From NCBI GenBank assembly GCA_964458125.1, contig CAYWHE010000215.1:1-6880 (forward strand): a stretch of 6,880 bases of DNA, given 5' to 3'. This document shows, piece by piece, positions 5,721 to 6,880 of this stretch (position 1 is its first letter; the number at the start of each line of letters is the position of its first letter). This DNA is from CAYWHE01 sp964458125 (GTDB lineage Bacteria > Bacteroidota > Bacteroidia > AKYH767-A > OLB10). The position numbers and the translations under genes were made by a program. Under the pieces are notes generated by a model. It made no database searches. It had not been told where the DNA came from and saw only the letters and a list, made by a program, of their open reading frames with translations.

Positions 5721-6677
5721 ATGATCCGCTTGCTTCATCATGAATACTGGCCCATGTGGCTGCTGTATCTTCCTGTTGCACCTTACTGGCTTTGGCTGAT
5801 GATGAAATGCCGGTCATGGCATTTTTATAAATACACGAACCCTTCCATATTCAACGGTGGTCTGATCGGTGAATCCAAAAAGTCCATTATGGATGAAATT
5901 CATGAAGCCTGTAAACCGGTAACTTTATTGTTTGATGAAGATTCATCACTTGAGAACATCCAGGAAACGGTTAAAGAGGCCGGAATGGACCTGCCCGTGA
6001 TCGTTAAGCCTGATAAAGGTGAGCAGGGCAGAGGTGTTCAGAAAATTTCAGACTGGAATGAACTGCATGACTATTTGCTTCACTGCAGGGAAGCTTTCCT
6101 TTTACAGGAGTATATCGATTTGCCCATGGAACTGGCTGTTTTCTTTGTACGTTTTCCCGGAGAGGAATCAGGACGGGTTACCTCCGTCACCACCAAGGAA
6201 TTTCTTTCCGTTACAGGGGATGGCTATTCGGATATCCGCAACCTGATGCAACAAAATGACCGGGCGCGTTTTCAGGCCGGGCGGTTAGCTGCACTGAATC
6301 CGCATAGAATGAAGTATATTCCTGACTCCGGGGAAAGGGTGGTGCTGGAGGTGGTGGGAAATCATTGCAGGGGAACAAAATTTATTAATGGAAATCACCT
6401 CATCAACCGGCATCTGCACGAGGTGTTCAATAGAATTTCCAGACAGATGCCTGATTTTTATTACGGTCGCTATGATCTGAAAGTGGCCTCGCTGGATGAT
6501 TTATACCGGGGCATAAATATTCGTATAATGGAACTGAATGGTGCTGGAGCCATACCAGCACATATTTTTGATCCCGGCCACAGCCTGGTCAGCGCCTGGA
6601 GAGATATTTTATATCACTGGAGAATGGCAGGGGAAATAGCGAAGCGGAATAAAAAATCAGGCCGTACGGTACGTTAA
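5721..6677 (+). CDS. ATP-grasp ligase, D-Ala-D-Ala ligase/cyanophycin-synthetase-like
   Basis: The 318-residue product has the ATP-grasp core: VIVKPDKGEQGRGV (93-106) with ATP-binding Lys96 and a glycine-rich loop, LLQEYI (127-132) at the hinge, DLK at 252-254, and the metal-binding ELNGAGA (271-277) with Glu271 and Asn273. VTGDGYSDIRNLMQQND (164-180) resembles the GDG-x-T-I-x-E-L-I block of cyanophycin synthetase and bifunctional glutathione synthetase. It should form an amide bond via an acyl phosphate; the substrates are unknown. Residues 8-28 are rich in Trp, Tyr, Leu and Pro, a membrane-associating segment, followed by NPSIFNGGLIGESK (40-53), which I recall as conserved in Bacteroidota homologues. 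The ATG at 5721 matches that N-terminus (HHEYWPMW); an in-frame ATG at 5649 would add 24 residues and overlap the NRDE gene by 41 bp. It is the last gene of the operon. Confidence 0.85.
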   Translation: MIRLLHHEYWPMWLLYLPVAPYWLWLMMKCRSWHFYKYTNPSIFNGGLIGESKKSIMDEIHEACKPVTLLFDEDSSLENIQETVKEAGMDLPVIVKPDKGEQGRGVQKISDWNELHDYLLHCREAFLLQEYIDLPMELAVFFVRFPGEESGRVTSVTTKEFLSVTGDGYSDIRNLMQQNDRARFQAGRLAALNPHRMKYIPDSGERVVLEVVGNHCRGTKFINGNHLINRHLHEVFNRISRQMPDFYYGRYDLKVASLDDLYRGINIRIMELNGAGAIPAHIFDPGHSLVSAWRDILYHWRMAGEIAKRNKKSGRTVR

Positions 6678-6731
6678 TTGGCATTCGTTTTATAATGAGG
6701 GTATTCTGATAAATGAAGGGTGAGTCTCGAT

Positions 6732-6784
6732 GGGGGGAGGAGCGGTACCCAAATCAGCCCCCCCTCCAACTTTTATTTAATTTT
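6732..6784 (+). terminator. G/C-rich hairpin plus T-rich tail after the ATP-grasp gene
   Basis: A G-rich arm (6732-6745) can pair with a C-rich arm (6758-6767). One register pairs the six G at 6732-6737 with C at 6759-6764; another pairs 6736-6745 with 6758-6767, with two mismatches. The loop is about 12-21 nt depending on the register. A T-rich stretch (ACTTTTATTTAATTTT) follows at once. It sits 55 bp past the stop at 6677 and is a good candidate for Rho-independent termination of the operon. Confidence 0.5.
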
Positions 6785-6799
6785 CTTTTATTTAAGTTT
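6770..6799. repeat. Two-copy 15-bp tandem repeat
   Basis: CTTTTATTTAATTTT (6770-6784) is followed directly by CTTTTATTTAAGTTT (6785-6799), 14 of 15 bases identical. It is A/T-rich, so simple slippage is a plausible origin. It overlaps the T-rich tail of the putative terminator. Confidence 0.6.
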
Positions 6800-6811
6800 A
6801 GCAAAAATATG

Positions 6812-6838
6812 CTTAAAAAAAACCGGAATTTTTTTAAG
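6812..6838. repeat. Perfect A/T inverted repeat around CCGG
   Basis: CTTAAAAAAA (6812-6821) is the exact reverse complement of TTTTTTTAAG (6829-6838), separated by the 7-nt ACCGGAA, which contains the palindrome CCGG. The symmetric A- and T-tracts would act as a bidirectional terminator-like stem or an intrinsically bent site. With a single G-C pair in the stem, the RNA hairpin would be weak. Confidence 0.55.
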
Positions 6839-6880
6839 GATTCAGTAGTAAAAAAAGAATTTGCTGTTTAAAATAAAGAA

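Overview
The window looks like ordinary chromosomal DNA from a member of the Bacteroidota. Three intergenic regions carry exact matches to that phylum's -7 promoter consensus (TAnnTTTG), genes start without recognisable Shine-Dalgarno sequences, and the protein types are familiar from that group (short NRDE/TANGO2 proteins, and a D-Ala-D-Ala-ligase-like ATP-grasp protein with a membrane-proximal N-terminus). Genus cannot be judged from the sequence alone. No mobile element, CRISPR array, tRNA or rRNA is visible.

Layout. Positions 1-63 may hold the tail of a plus-strand gene entering from the left. It faces a minus-strand LysE-type exporter (103-708). A divergent intergenic region of 290 bp follows, with one promoter-like -7 element on each strand, and then msrA (999-1691), which encodes an exported methionine sulfoxide reductase A. 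After a 275-bp gap comes msrB (1967-2479), a predicted lipoprotein methionine sulfoxide reductase B. A strong hairpin (2497-2535) separates msrB from two minus-strand genes: a short-chain dehydrogenase/reductase-like protein (2596-3270) and, upstream of it, a 304-residue protein with a possible flavin-reductase-like split-barrel segment (3374-4288). A second divergent region carries a clear promoter at 4450-4457 for a three-gene plus-strand operon: a DinB-like four-helix protein (4476-4985), an NRDE/TANGO2 protein overlapping it by 13 bp (4973-5689), and an ATP-grasp ligase (5721-6677). The window ends in a G/C-rich hairpin followed by very A/T-rich DNA with a two-copy tandem repeat and a perfect inverted repeat.

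Functional picture. MsrA and MsrB repair the two stereoisomers of methionine sulfoxide. Both carry export signals, one of secretory type and one of lipoprotein type, so they probably form an envelope repair pair. The other minus-strand genes are general redox or transport functions with no obvious pathway link. The DinB-NRDE-ATP-grasp operon is the least understood part. Its tight packing suggests joint function, but the substrate cannot be read from the sequence. I see no convincing evidence of a wholly new defence or mobile system; the uncharacterised operon and the 304-residue protein are the best candidates for follow-up.
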